A stretch of DNA of 40,221 bases from Pseudomonadota bacterium (GCA_027618995.1 JAQCGO010000020.1:1-40221); one strand, 5' to 3'; positions 25,479-34,382 are shown, numbered from the stretch's first letter. A program made the numbers and translations. Notes: a model not told the origin generated them from the letters alone.

Positions 25479-26336
25479 TCAGGGTTCGTCGCGCACGACG
25501 TTGCAGAGCCTGCCAATCCCCGCTACTTCGACCTCGATGGTATCGCCAGCCTTCATCCACAGCGGCGGTTTGCGCGCAGAGCCTACGCCGGACGGTGTGC
25601 CCGTCACCACCACATCGCCGGGTTCCAGGGTCATGCACTCACTCAGGATGGTGATCAATCTTCGAACCGGGAAAACGAGATCATCGGTCCTGCCGTGCTG
25701 CATTTGCTCGCCATTTAATGTCGTCGTCAGCGTAATCCCGGCGATGCCCTCTGGCAATTCATCCGCTGTGACCAGTTCCGGGCCGAACGCGCCGGTGCCA
25801 TCAAAATTCTTGCCAATGGTCCATTGTGTCGAAAACCGCTGGTAGTCGCGCAGCGTTGCATCGTTGAACAGCGAATAGCCTGCAACAAAATCCAGCGCGT
25901 TGTCATCGCTTGCATGTCGGCAGGTCTGGCCAATAACAAAAGCGATCTCGCCTTCGAAATCGAGTTTGTCGGAACAGCGCGGCCGGATGATCGGGGCATT
26001 GTGAGCCACCAGCGAGGTTGCGCCGCGGTAGAATATTTCCGGAAACGTTGGCGTATTCGCACCGCCCTCGGCGGCATGCGCGGCGTAGTTCCGGCCAATA
26101 CAGATTATCTTTCCGGGCCTGGGAATGAGTGGTCGGAACTCTATCTCGGCCAGCGCAAGGCCCGTGTCTCTGCAGCTCGCCATTTTTCCTGCGAGTGTCG
26201 AGAGGCCACCGGCTGCCAGTATCTGAACAATACTGCCTGGCAATTGTGGTGCGACGCTGGCCACCGGAACGATCCGATCGCCACGGCGTACACCAACCTG
26301 CTCTATGCCGTGCAGGGAAAAAGTTATTAGTCTCAC
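25479..26336 (-). CDS. Fumarylacetoacetate hydrolase (FAH) family protein
   Basis: The 285-residue protein starts at GTG 26336. An N-terminal cap (residues 1-70) precedes the FAH fold: KIICIGRNYAAHAAE, then the metal ligands Glu128 and Glu130 in DFEGEIAFVIG and Asp159 in YSLFNDATLRDYQ, with KNFDGTGAFGPELVTADELP and VVTGTPSGVG closing the site. Members cleave C-C bonds in beta-diketo acids or decarboxylate/isomerise 2-keto acids from ring breakdown. It follows the second glutamine synthetase-like gene by 20 bp on the same strand, so the two are probably cotranscribed. The substrate cannot be read from sequence. Confidence 0.88.
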   Translation of the reverse strand: MRLITFSLHGIEQVGVRRGDRIVPVASVAPQLPGSIVQILAAGGLSTLAGKMASCRDTGLALAEIEFRPLIPRPGKIICIGRNYAAHAAEGGANTPTFPEIFYRGATSLVAHNAPIIRPRCSDKLDFEGEIAFVIGQTCRHASDDNALDFVAGYSLFNDATLRDYQRFSTQWTIGKNFDGTGAFGPELVTADELPEGIAGITLTTTLNGEQMQHGRTDDLVFPVRRLITILSECMTLEPGDVVVTGTPSGVGSARKPPLWMKAGDTIEVEVAGIGRLCNVVRDEP

Positions 26337-26356
26337 AGTCGGTCAGGCATGTCTGG

Positions 26357-27748
26357 TCAAACCGTGTGCAGGTAAAGATCGTAATCGACCTCTGAAATAG
26401 TTCGTGCGACGCGTGCGTACTCAGCGGCCTTGACGGCCACAAAGGTGCGGTGCATATCGTTGCCGAGCGCGGATTTCAGGAATCCGGACTTTTCAGCGGC
26501 CACGATGGCAGAGTGCCAATCGCTGGGCATATCGGCGGCGGCAACTTCATCGTAACCGTTGCCCGTTGTTGCCGGGCCGGGATCAATCTTGTTGCGCAGG
26601 CCGTGGCGTAGCGCCGCGAGGATCGTGGCCGCCACGAGATAGGGATTCGCATCAACGCCTGATGGACGATGCTCGATGCGACGCGCCGACGCCGCGCCGG
26701 CGGGAATACGTAATGCAACGGATCGGTTGTTGACGCCCCAGTTGCCCGCGACCGGCGCATAGCTCCCGCTCGAAAACCGTCGCCAGGAGTTCGCGTGCGG
26801 CGCGAACACCAGCATCGACTCGCCCATCGTTGCGCACATGCCACCCAGCGCGTGCAGCAGCGTGTCGTTCCAGTCGCCCGCTTTCCGTTCTGCAAAAAGA
26901 TTTTTTCCCTGTCGATCCGGCAACGAGACGTGGAAGTGCATTCCAGAACCGGCGTAACGCTCGATAGGTTTGGCCATGAAGCAGGCGGTCACACCGAAAC
27001 GACGCGCCGCGTGCCGTACGATGCGCTTCAGGCGCACGAGATCATCTGCGGCCTGCATGACGTTGCTGCGGTAATGCAGCGTGAACTCATACTGGCCCGG
27101 CGCAAATTCGGAAATGACGGTCTCGGCATTGATTCTGGCCAGCGCGGCGTGCGCATAAACGTCGGCAAACAGTGGTTCCATCCCGTGCAGGTGGTCCACT
27201 GAATAGACTTCGGTCTTGTTCGACGTGCGTTCATCCAGCACCGCAGCGGCGGGTCGCAGCCTGCCGTCGCTATCACGGTCGTTCGCGACCAGGAAGAACT
27301 CGAGTTCGAATGCGGCCGCGGGAAACAGCCCGTCGTCGGCCAGAGCATCAACCTGCCTTTGCAACGCATGTCGTGGATCCGAACTCATCGGTTCGCCTTC
27401 CAGCGTGTACAGCGATAACAGCACCTCCGCGCGCGGCGGGTTCGTGCCCTGCATCGGCGCGAGTGTTCCCGGAATCGGCCAGGCGCGAAGATCGCCGTCG
27501 CCATGCTCCCAGATCAGACCGGTCTCGTGCACATCTTCGCCGCAGATATCGAGGCCCACGATAGATATGGGCATGAATCGCCCCGACGCGTATACCGCCA
27601 GGAGTTCACTGCGACGAATTATCTTGCCGCGGCCGATGCCATTGCTGTCGTGCAGGACGATGTCAACGGCCTCGATTTCCGGGTGCGCCGCGAGAAAGGC
27701 TTCTGCCTCAACGACGGTCGAACCGGATGGGCTTGTGGTGGTGTTCAT
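26357..27748 (-). CDS. Glutamine synthetase-family ligase (copy 2)
   Basis: The 463-residue protein starts at ATG 27748; the frame is open upstream to 27955 but without family similarity. GS blocks are AAFELEFFLV, APGQYEFTLHY, GSGMHFHVSL, NSWRRF and RRIEHRPSGVDANPYL. It is distinct from copy 1 (for example EHR for ENR), so the two diverged long ago and probably use different amines. It is expected to be an ATP-dependent gamma-glutamyl-amine ligase like PuuA. It heads the operon with the FAH protein and diverges from the methyltransferase gene over 100 bp. Confidence 0.84.
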   Translation of the reverse strand: MNTTTSPSGSTVVEAEAFLAAHPEIEAVDIVLHDSNGIGRGKIIRRSELLAVYASGRFMPISIVGLDICGEDVHETGLIWEHGDGDLRAWPIPGTLAPMQGTNPPRAEVLLSLYTLEGEPMSSDPRHALQRQVDALADDGLFPAAAFELEFFLVANDRDSDGRLRPAAAVLDERTSNKTEVYSVDHLHGMEPLFADVYAHAALARINAETVISEFAPGQYEFTLHYRSNVMQAADDLVRLKRIVRHAARRFGVTACFMAKPIERYAGSGMHFHVSLPDRQGKNLFAERKAGDWNDTLLHALGGMCATMGESMLVFAPHANSWRRFSSGSYAPVAGNWGVNNRSVALRIPAGAASARRIEHRPSGVDANPYLVAATILAALRHGLRNKIDPGPATTGNGYDEVAAADMPSDWHSAIVAAEKSGFLKSALGNDMHRTFVAVKAAEYARVARTISEVDYDLYLHTV

Positions 27749-27848
27749 GCGCCGATGATACCGGAAACCAGTGCAAGATAAATTCCGGGCACCCTCAGCT
27801 ATACTGGCGCCTGCTGACTGGTCGCGGTCGGTAAAACAGGGAAGATGC

Positions 27849-28571
27849 ATGCAATCGGTTTTCAGAGAATTCCTGGCGGGCCTTCGGAATACACCACTGC
27901 ATCCACAATGGTTCGCATTCTTTCGCGAGCAGCGCAGTCTCAGGGAAGTGTGCAAGGACCTGACCGGACTCGTGCTGGATATCGGCTGTGCGGACGCGAA
28001 GCCAAAGCGGCACCTTTCCGCCGCGGCGCGATATGTTGGCGTCGACTATTACTCGACGGCCCGGAGCTGGTATGGCACGCGGCCCGACGTCTACGCCGAC
28101 GCACAAGCCCTGCCACTTGCTGATGCGAGCGTGGACCATTCGCTGCTACTCGATGTACTCGAGCATATTCCGCAACCGGACCTCTGCCTGGCCGAGCTGG
28201 GCAGGGTCCTGAAACCCGGCGGCAGCCTCACGATCCAGGTGCCGTTTCTCTATCCCGTGCATGATGCGCCGCTCGATTTTCATCGTTGGACACGGCATGG
28301 GTTGTTGCAGGCTGCGCAAAAATACGGCTTTCGCGTCAGCCGTGAGACAGCCATCGGTCACCCGCTCGAAACGGCCGCTCTGAACGCGAACATTGCTTTC
28401 AGCAAGACCGTGATTAACTGGATACAGCAAAGGAATCCGCTCGCGGTACTGGCAATTTTCCTGCCGCTCTTCGTGTTGCTGGCAAATTGCCTGGCCTGGA
28501 CGCTCGCGGCACTGGGTCGCGATGACGACCTGATGCCGTACGCGTACAAGATGGTGTGGATCAAAGCCTAG
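27849..28571 (+). CDS. SAM-dependent methyltransferase with C-terminal membrane segment
   Basis: The 240-residue product starts at ATG 27849 behind CAGGGAAG. Methyltransferase_11-type motifs: GLVLDIGCADAKPKRHL (residues 41-57), YVGVDYYST, DASVDHSLLLDVLEHI and LGRVLKPGGSLTIQVPF. Near the C-terminus (about 195-222) is a long hydrophobic segment, so the enzyme may sit on the membrane. Proteins of this type occur in polysaccharide or lipid-glycan clusters. That fits the next frame, the start of a glycosyltransferase, whose ATG immediately follows this stop codon. The substrate is unknown. Confidence 0.8.
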   Translation: MQSVFREFLAGLRNTPLHPQWFAFFREQRSLREVCKDLTGLVLDIGCADAKPKRHLSAAARYVGVDYYSTARSWYGTRPDVYADAQALPLADASVDHSLLLDVLEHIPQPDLCLAELGRVLKPGGSLTIQVPFLYPVHDAPLDFHRWTRHGLLQAAQKYGFRVSRETAIGHPLETAALNANIAFSKTVINWIQQRNPLAVLAIFLPLFVLLANCLAWTLAALGRDDDLMPYAYKMVWIKA

Positions 28572-29491
28572 ATGCTGCACGTCGCCCTGATCACCACCTC
28601 GTATCCGGATAAACAGCTGGGGTCGGAAGCGGCGGGTAGTTTCGTTGAAGATTTCGCGCATGCGTTGTCCGAGCATGTGCGAGTGACCGTGGTTGCTGCG
28701 AGCACGGCCGACTCGGTCCTCGTTGATCGGCAGATCCAGGTACGGCGATCGGCAAGATCGGATTCGCCACGCAGCGCAGCAACAGCCGACGTCACGAGTT
28801 CCGGCAGGCTGGTTCCCACCGCGATGACAAATAGCCCAATGAAAGTAGTGGACATTCCAAGCATATCAGCCAGTGCCACGCTGCCATCGACGGTTACTTT
28901 GCCGCCAATGAACAGCAGTGCGAAACCGATCGCGAGTGTCAGCCACCAGTACTTGCTGGGTGTTTCGCTACTCACGATGTGGCTGTGCTCGATGTCGCTG
29001 CGCAGTCCAACCGTCTCCTGTTTGGTTTCGCGGATGCCGATTGCGATCATGTAAAAAAAGCCCGCAAACAGCAGCAGCAGGATGATCGATTCGACGGCGC
29101 TAATTCTCGCGGTGGTCGAAAACAAAAAATCATCCAGCGCCATGACCGCGATGGCCGCAGAGCCGAGCAGCAACAGCGGTAGGTCACGACGCACCAGCTG
29201 GCCATGGATCTTCAGCGGCGCAAGCAGGGCCGCGAGCCCCAGAACCAGGCCGATGTTGCAGATGTTCGAGCCGATGACGTTACCAAACGCGATCTCGGAC
29301 TCGCCCTGGGTCGCGGCCACCATGGAGACGATAAGCTCCGGTGTGCTGGTGCCGAAGCCGACGATGGTCAGGCCGATGACCATCGGTGACCAGCCAAGTT
29401 TAAGGGCAGCCTGGGACGCACCGTGCACCAGCGCAGTGCCGCCGGTAAGAAGCAGAGTGAGTCCGAGCAAAACCGTCGCTACGGTAAGCAT
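28568..29491 (-). pseudogene. Truncated Ca2+/cation antiporter (CaCA family, YrbG-like)
   Basis: From ATG 29491 the frame encodes about 247 genuine residues, then about 60 residues of antisense to the glycosyltransferase fragment before stopping at 28568. The first alpha repeat is complete (VGFGTSTPELIVSMVAATQG, ESEIAFGNVIGSNICNIG). The second begins (AVGTSLPELVTSAVAALRGE SDLA) and is cut exactly where VGN-IGSN should follow, at about 28750. Both alpha repeats form the ion site, so the exchanger cannot work. Intact members are about 320 residues. The start codon lies 4 bp after the stop of the phosphatase-like gene on the same strand, so it was the second gene of an operon. Confidence 0.75.
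28572..28748 (+). pseudogene. 5' fragment of a group 1-type glycosyltransferase gene
   Basis: ATG 28572 directly follows the methyltransferase stop. About 59 codons match the opening of a GT4-like glycosyltransferase: LHVALITTSYPDKQLGSEAA, then GSFVEDFAHALSEHVRVTVV and RQIQVRR. The frame then runs into sequence that is clearly the antisense of an antiporter gene, so similarity stops near 28749. A complete gene would be about 1.1 kb. Over 80% is lost. The transferase is therefore dead, though the original methyltransferase-glycosyltransferase operon is still readable. Confidence 0.65.
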
Positions 29492-29495
29492 TTTT

Positions 29496-30602
29496 TTATT
29501 CCTTCGTCATAACGACGCCGGGCAGTGCGGGCCCAGCGTTGGAGTTGAATTCTGTGGTGTCGAGGCCGAACAGAGCCACGATGGTCGCGGCGATATCCGC
29601 CTGGTAGACGGTGCCGGCCGGAACTTTTGTACCAAGAAATGGTGTGTCAGGTCCAGTAACCGCGAGCCAGATGTCTTCGCTGCCCGGGATCGGCTCGTCG
29701 TGTTCGGCCCAGTCGACGGGGCCGAGGCCGCGACCATGATCGGTGGTGATGATCAGCGTCGTCGTGCCGCGATACGTCGGATGCGCTTGCAGCGTGGACC
29801 ATAAATCCTGCAGCAGCTGATCGGTCAGATGCAGGTAATCCAGCAGGCGGTCGTAGCGATCGGCGTGCGCCCAGTCGTCCGACTGGCTCATGCCCAGCCA
29901 CAGCAGGCGTGGCTGATGCTCCAGCAGGTATTCCTTCGCGATGTAATAAGTGAGCGTGTCGTTGCTGCTCTCCTCCCAGAGCTGCATCACGCCACGGCGC
30001 AGTTCAATGAGGCGATCGATTTCCGGTGTGCTGAACTCGGCAGGGAATGCAGCGTAACCACCATTCGTGACCACCACATCGTCCTTGCTGGCGGCGAGGA
30101 ATTCGAAGATATCCCAGGAGCCTATCTGCGCGACGGCAGATTTCGGAAGTTCGAGTTCCCTGCGAACGTACTCCAGCACTGTGATTGCAGGAAAGCGCCG
30201 CGCGACATTGTCATCGACATCGGGCTGCGCTTCGCCGGTCAGCATCTCGGCGTAACCGGGCGAAGAAAACTTGAATGAGTTACGGACCTGCATGTCACTG
30301 CCGGCCGTGACATCACCAAAAAGCATTCCGGAGGGCACCAGCGTGCCCCAGAAAAAGGGCATCAGCAGCCGGCGCCGCTCCTCGGGCGTTTCGGCCCAAT
30401 ACCGTTCCCGCCCGGTTTCGATTTCACTGTAAACCTGCTCGGCTGAACGAGCGGCGATAACCGCGTCCATACCGCTGAATATCTCTTGTGTACGCACGCC
30501 ATCCAGTGTGACCAGGATGACGTTCCGTGTACGCAGTTCGGCAGCATGAGGCGGCGCCGAAACGAGGATGCAAAGGATCAACATGACGGTGAAACGACGC
30601 AT
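29496..30602 (-). CDS. Exported alkaline phosphatase/phosphodiesterase-superfamily protein
   Basis: The 368-residue protein starts at ATG 30602, where a signal peptide begins (MRRFTVMLILCILVSAPPHA); the longer frame upstream has no such sign. Metal-binding motifs of the alkaline phosphatase superfamily are present: NVILVTLDGVRTQEIFSG (first Asp), SSPGYAEMLTG with a likely Ser nucleophile, GMSQSDDWAHADRYD (Asp, His), and LIITTDHGRG (Asp-His). It probably hydrolyses a phosphate or sulfate ester in the periplasm. The antiporter remnant follows after 4 bp; the POT transporter diverges 82 bp away. Confidence 0.82.
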   Translation of the reverse strand: MRRFTVMLILCILVSAPPHAAELRTRNVILVTLDGVRTQEIFSGMDAVIAARSAEQVYSEIETGRERYWAETPEERRRLLMPFFWGTLVPSGMLFGDVTAGSDMQVRNSFKFSSPGYAEMLTGEAQPDVDDNVARRFPAITVLEYVRRELELPKSAVAQIGSWDIFEFLAASKDDVVVTNGGYAAFPAEFSTPEIDRLIELRRGVMQLWEESSNDTLTYYIAKEYLLEHQPRLLWLGMSQSDDWAHADRYDRLLDYLHLTDQLLQDLWSTLQAHPTYRGTTTLIITTDHGRGLGPVDWAEHDEPIPGSEDIWLAVTGPDTPFLGTKVPAGTVYQADIAATIVALFGLDTTEFNSNAGPALPGVVMTKE

Positions 30603-30684
30603 AATATCTCGCGATGCGGTTGACGGGGGTAGCCACAATCGGTGATCCTCGGTCGGTTCGTCAATGCCTTTCGGGGGTATTTGC

Positions 30685-32193
30685 ATGAGCAGTACTACAA
30701 CAACAATAAATCCAGGTACGCCGCCACGCGAATTCAAGCAGGTTCTTGGCCATCCGCAACCGCTCTGGATGCTGTTCATGTCGGAGTTCTGGGAGCGCTT
30801 CGCGTTTTACGGAATCCGCTGGGCCATGGTCTTGTACATCGTCGACGAGTTCTATGCTGGCGATGCCTCGGGAGAAAGACCCGCCAACGAATTGTACGGA
30901 GCCTATCTCGCCCTGGTCTATGCCGGCGCGATCTTCGGCGGCTACATCGCGGACAAGCTGATTGGCTTCCAGCGCTCGATCCTGCTCGGCGCGGTCATCA
31001 TGGGCGCTGGCCTGTTTATGATTGCGATTCCGGGCGAGCAGATTTTCAAGCTGGGCCTCGCGACCGTGATCGTCGGCAATGGCCTCTTCAAGCCCATCAT
31101 CTCCACTCTTGTTGGCAAGCTCTACGCCGAAAATGATGTCCGCCGCGATTCCGGCTTCACTATTTTCTACATGGGTATCAATCTCGGCGCGATGGTGGCA
31201 CCGATTGCAACCCAGTATCTGGCGCAGGAAATCTTCGGTGCCAACGGCATGCCGGCCTACAAAGTAGTCTTCATGGCTGCCGGCGTCGGCATGATCCTGA
31301 GCTTTATCTGGTTCTGGGTTGGCCGCAGATTGCTGCAGGGCATCGGTGCACCGGATGCGGACGCGCAGGGTATGGGCGCCGTTATCAAGGTGCTGTTGGT
31401 CGGTGTTGTGATCGGCATTCCCATGTTCTATTTCCTGCTGACCATCGACGCGACGATGTTGCAGGTGTTGCTGATGCTGCTGTTCATCGGCCCTGCCATC
31501 ATGTTGCTGGTCGAAGGGGTGCGAGAAGGCAAAGTGGCGCGCGACAAGGTCATTGCGATGCTGCTGATCTTCGGATTCAACGTCATGTTCTGGGTGTTTT
31601 TCGAGCAGGCGGGCAGTTCATTCAATTTCCTCGCGGAAAAGATTGTCGATCGGACGATGGGCGACTGGATCTTCCCGACCGCGTGGTTCCAGTCGGTCAA
31701 CTCGGTTGCGATTATCACGCTGGCCCCGGTGCTTGCCTGGCTGTGGGTGAAGATGGGCAGCGCCAACCCCTCGATTCCGCGCAAGTTCGGCATCGGCCTG
31801 ATCTTCAACGGCCTGGCGTTCTTGCTGCTGATGCTGGCGCTGTCACAGTTTGTCGATCCGGAAACGCTGAAGATCCCGTTCTGGACGCTGTTCATGGTTT
31901 ATGTCATCCAGTCCATCGGCGAGCTCTGCCTGTCACCGATCGGTTTGTCGATGACGACCAAGCTGGCGCCGGCGCGCCTTGGCGGCCTGGCCATGGGTGG
32001 CTGGTTCCTGTCGATCGCAATCGGCAACAACCTGTCCGGCATCTTCGCCGGCCAGGTCAGTGGCACCGAGGGCATCAGCACGGATTCAGCGCTGACCGGC
32101 TTTACTTTCGGCTTCTGGGCGCTGCTCGGTTCCGGTGTTCTGCTGTTCTTGCTGGCACCACTTATCAACAAACTCATGCATGGCGTGAAGTAG
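30685..32193 (+). CDS. POT/PTR2-family proton-coupled oligopeptide transporter
   Basis: The 502-residue inner-membrane protein begins at ATG 30685 behind a GGGGGT ribosome site. Signatures include EFWERFAFYGIRW, the ExxERFxYY proton-binding motif of helix 1 (second aromatic substituted), and TIFYMGINLGAMVAPI, the PTR2 signature in helix 5. About 12-14 helices can be counted, and VFFEQAGSSFNFLAEK is the usual helix 7 site. It imports di- and tripeptides with protons, fitting the many secreted peptidases and D-amino-acid enzymes in the window. The DUF3302 gene follows after 14 bp. Confidence 0.92.
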   Translation: MSSTTTTINPGTPPREFKQVLGHPQPLWMLFMSEFWERFAFYGIRWAMVLYIVDEFYAGDASGERPANELYGAYLALVYAGAIFGGYIADKLIGFQRSILLGAVIMGAGLFMIAIPGEQIFKLGLATVIVGNGLFKPIISTLVGKLYAENDVRRDSGFTIFYMGINLGAMVAPIATQYLAQEIFGANGMPAYKVVFMAAGVGMILSFIWFWVGRRLLQGIGAPDADAQGMGAVIKVLLVGVVIGIPMFYFLLTIDATMLQVLLMLLFIGPAIMLLVEGVREGKVARDKVIAMLLIFGFNVMFWVFFEQAGSSFNFLAEKIVDRTMGDWIFPTAWFQSVNSVAIITLAPVLAWLWVKMGSANPSIPRKFGIGLIFNGLAFLLLMLALSQFVDPETLKIPFWTLFMVYVIQSIGELCLSPIGLSMTTKLAPARLGGLAMGGWFLSIAIGNNLSGIFAGQVSGTEGISTDSALTGFTFGFWALLGSGVLLFLLAPLINKLMHGVK

Positions 32194-32207
32194 CTTACGG
32201 GGGACCT

Positions 32208-32531
32208 ATGGCTCTGGACTATGTTGCTCTGGTGATACTGGTACTGGTCGTGTTGATCCTGTTTTACGGGATTATTGCCATTCACGACATTCCTTATGAG
32301 ATTGCGGTCAAACGCAATCATCCGCACCAGGACGTGCTGCACGTCGCCGGCTGGGTAAGCCTGTTCACCTTGCATGCGATCTGGCCGTTCCTCTGGATCT
32401 GGGCAATGATGTACCGCGAGGATCGCGGTTGGGGCATCGACACGACGGGCTCGTCTGACGAATCCATTGCGGCGCGACTCAGCACGATCGAAACGCGGCT
32501 CGCCGATCTTGAATCGGGTAAGGGAGTGTAA
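32208..32531 (+). CDS. DUF3302 (YiaW-like) inner-membrane protein
   Basis: ATG 32208 follows a strong GGGGGA ribosome site. The 107-residue product has two membrane segments (about residues 6-25 and 48-66) separated by a conserved loop (IPYEIAVKRNHPHQDVLHVA) and ends in a short coiled-coil-like tail (ARLSTIETRLADLESG). In E. coli, yiaW lies next to yiaV, an HlyD-type membrane fusion protein; here the same neighbour follows after 2 bp, supporting the assignment. Its molecular role is unknown; it is probably a partner of the HlyD-like protein. It lies downstream of, and likely cotranscribed with, the peptide transporter. Confidence 0.85.
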   Translation: MALDYVALVILVLVVLILFYGIIAIHDIPYEIAVKRNHPHQDVLHVAGWVSLFTLHAIWPFLWIWAMMYREDRGWGIDTTGSSDESIAARLSTIETRLADLESGKGV

Positions 32532-32533
32532 GC

Positions 32534-33667
32534 ATGGACCTGTTACTTCTCATGACTTATACGGCCATTTGTGTCGCTGTCTTCAAGATTTTCAAGATTC
32601 CGCTGAACAAATGGTCAGTGCCGACCGCGGCGCTCGGTGGCGTTATCCTGATCGGCACCCTGGTCCTGCTGATGAACTACAACCACCCGTACTCGGACAT
32701 GGCGCGCGAGTTTTACGTTTCAACGCCAATCGTCCCTGTGGTTGCCGGTGTCGTGACCAGCGTCGAGATCGAGGCGAACACCCTGGTTGATAAGGGCACG
32801 GTATTGTTTCGTATCGACCCGAAGCCGTATGAGTCGGCAGTGCGGCAGAAACAGGCGCTGCTGGCCGGCAGTTCGCAAAACGTTAAGGAACTTGAGAGCG
32901 CCGCAGCGGCAGCGCGTGCGCGCGTCGTGGAAGCAAGCGCCAACCGAGATCGCAGCGAAGGCGTATTCCGGCGCTATGAGAAGGGATTTGCCAGCGGCGC
33001 ATTCAGCGAAGTGGACCTGGATAACCGACGCCAGCTTTTTCTTGCCGACGAAGCGGCCGTGGCGCGAGCCAACGCCGATCTGGATCGGGCACAACTGGCA
33101 CTCGAGTCATCGATCGACGGCGAGAATCCGGATGTGGCGCGGCTGCAGGCGGAACTGGAACAGGCACGTTACGATCTGGAACGCACCGTCGTGCGTGCGC
33201 CGACCGGTGGCTACGTCAGCCAGCTGATGCTGCGCCCCGGGATGATGGCCGCAAACTTGCCGCTGCGCCCGTTGATGGTGTTTGTGCATGACGAGCAGGC
33301 GCCACTGGTAGCTGCCTTCCGGCAGAATTCCGGCCTGCGTCTCAGGGCAGGTTTCGAGGCCGAAATCGTTTATCCAAGTATTCCGGGCCGCGTCTTCCAT
33401 GGCACGGTTACACGGGTATTGCCAAATCTTGCCGAGGGCGAGGTGCAGACCGGCGGTAGCCTGATCGAAACTGCGGAAGCGTTTCGACAGAGCGGTCGCA
33501 TCCCGGTAGTCATCGAAATTACGGATGACATGAGCGAGTTCGGATTACCGACCGGATCGCAGGCTCAGGTGGCTGTTTATTCGGACCGCTTCTCGCACGT
33601 CGCGATCATGCGTCGCATCCTGCTGCGCATGTCGAGCTGGCAGAACTACCTGTACCTCGATCACTGA
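32534..33667 (+). CDS. HlyD-family membrane fusion protein, YiaV-like
   Basis: The 377-residue protein has a short N-terminal membrane region (two hydrophobic stretches, about residues 2-15 and 32-48), then the lipoyl-like half-motif TPIVPVVAGVVTSVEIEANT, a long alpha-hairpin (about 90-215, rich in Ala, Glu and Arg), and the second lipoyl half VVRAPTGGYVSQLMLRPG. A beta-barrel domain ends the protein. Such adaptors bridge inner and outer membrane pumps. No pump ATPase or MFS exporter partner is adjacent except the POT transporter, which is an importer. ATG 32534 is preceded by AGGGAGTG. The pairing with DUF3302 matches E. coli yiaW-yiaV. Confidence 0.88.
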   Translation: MDLLLLMTYTAICVAVFKIFKIPLNKWSVPTAALGGVILIGTLVLLMNYNHPYSDMAREFYVSTPIVPVVAGVVTSVEIEANTLVDKGTVLFRIDPKPYESAVRQKQALLAGSSQNVKELESAAAAARARVVEASANRDRSEGVFRRYEKGFASGAFSEVDLDNRRQLFLADEAAVARANADLDRAQLALESSIDGENPDVARLQAELEQARYDLERTVVRAPTGGYVSQLMLRPGMMAANLPLRPLMVFVHDEQAPLVAAFRQNSGLRLRAGFEAEIVYPSIPGRVFHGTVTRVLPNLAEGEVQTGGSLIETAEAFRQSGRIPVVIEITDDMSEFGLPTGSQAQVAVYSDRFSHVAIMRRILLRMSSWQNYLYLDH

Positions 33668-33699
33668 TTGCCTGTCCGGCGCCAGTTTTTGCGTTGAGC

Positions 33700-34368
33700 A
33701 TGAATATGAACAAGGGCAAGAACAACTTTTCCTGGTTGTTGCTTGCGCTGCTGATTTTCCTGGTCGGCCAGCCTGTTCTTGATCAGCTGCAAGTGGCGTC
33801 CGCAGCGGCGGTCAAGGCGCTGATGTTTTCGTTGCTGGTCTGTATCGGTGTCTGGAGCCTGCGCGGCTCGCGCCGCGGTTTTGCGATCGGAATCCTGTTC
33901 GTCGTCGCGGCGGTCATCGCAAACCTGCTCACGGCCAATGTTCCGTCTGAAGCCGCGGCGTACACATCGATTGTGGCGCTGGCCGGGTTCGTGCTGACGG
34001 CGATCGTCTGTACTTTGCGGCAGGTTTTGATCGGTACGGAGGTCAGTCTGAACCGACTCGTCGATGCGATCTGCGTGTACCTGTTGCTTGGCGTTATCTG
34101 GGCCTTGGCCTACAGCATTCTCGACATGCTGGTGCCGGGTTCATTTCATGGCATGGGTTCGACCACGGATTTTGCCTGGAGCGGTGACTGGCTGTACTTC
34201 AGTTTTGTCACCATGACGACGGTAGGCTACGGCGACATGCTGGCATTGACGCCGATCGCCAGGACGCTCGCTTACATGCAGGCCGTCTTTGGCAAGTTCT
34301 ATGTTGCAATTCTCGTTGCCGGGCTGGTCTCCGCCTATATCTCCAGGCCGCGGTCACAAAACGAGTGA
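33700..34368 (+). CDS. Small potassium channel-like protein (Ion_trans_2)
   Basis: The 222-residue membrane protein starts at ATG 33700 (a TTG two codons earlier is possible). Five or six hydrophobic helices come first, then a pore loop with the exact K+ selectivity filter TVGYGD at residues 174-179 and a last helix. There is no RCK or cyclic-nucleotide domain, so gating is unknown. Only one filter per chain is seen, so four chains should assemble. It lies 32 bp after the HlyD-like gene, perhaps in the same transcript. Confidence 0.88.
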   Translation: MNMNKGKNNFSWLLLALLIFLVGQPVLDQLQVASAAAVKALMFSLLVCIGVWSLRGSRRGFAIGILFVVAAVIANLLTANVPSEAAAYTSIVALAGFVLTAIVCTLRQVLIGTEVSLNRLVDAICVYLLLGVIWALAYSILDMLVPGSFHGMGSTTDFAWSGDWLYFSFVTMTTVGYGDMLALTPIARTLAYMQAVFGKFYVAILVAGLVSAYISRPRSQNE

Positions 34369-34382
34369 GCCGCGGCCGCGAG

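Noticed and set aside
28572-29054. A 160-residue protein on the plus strand
   Set aside because: Only the first 59 codons resemble a glycosyltransferase; the rest is the antisense of the antiporter, so the frame is a chimera and not one gene.
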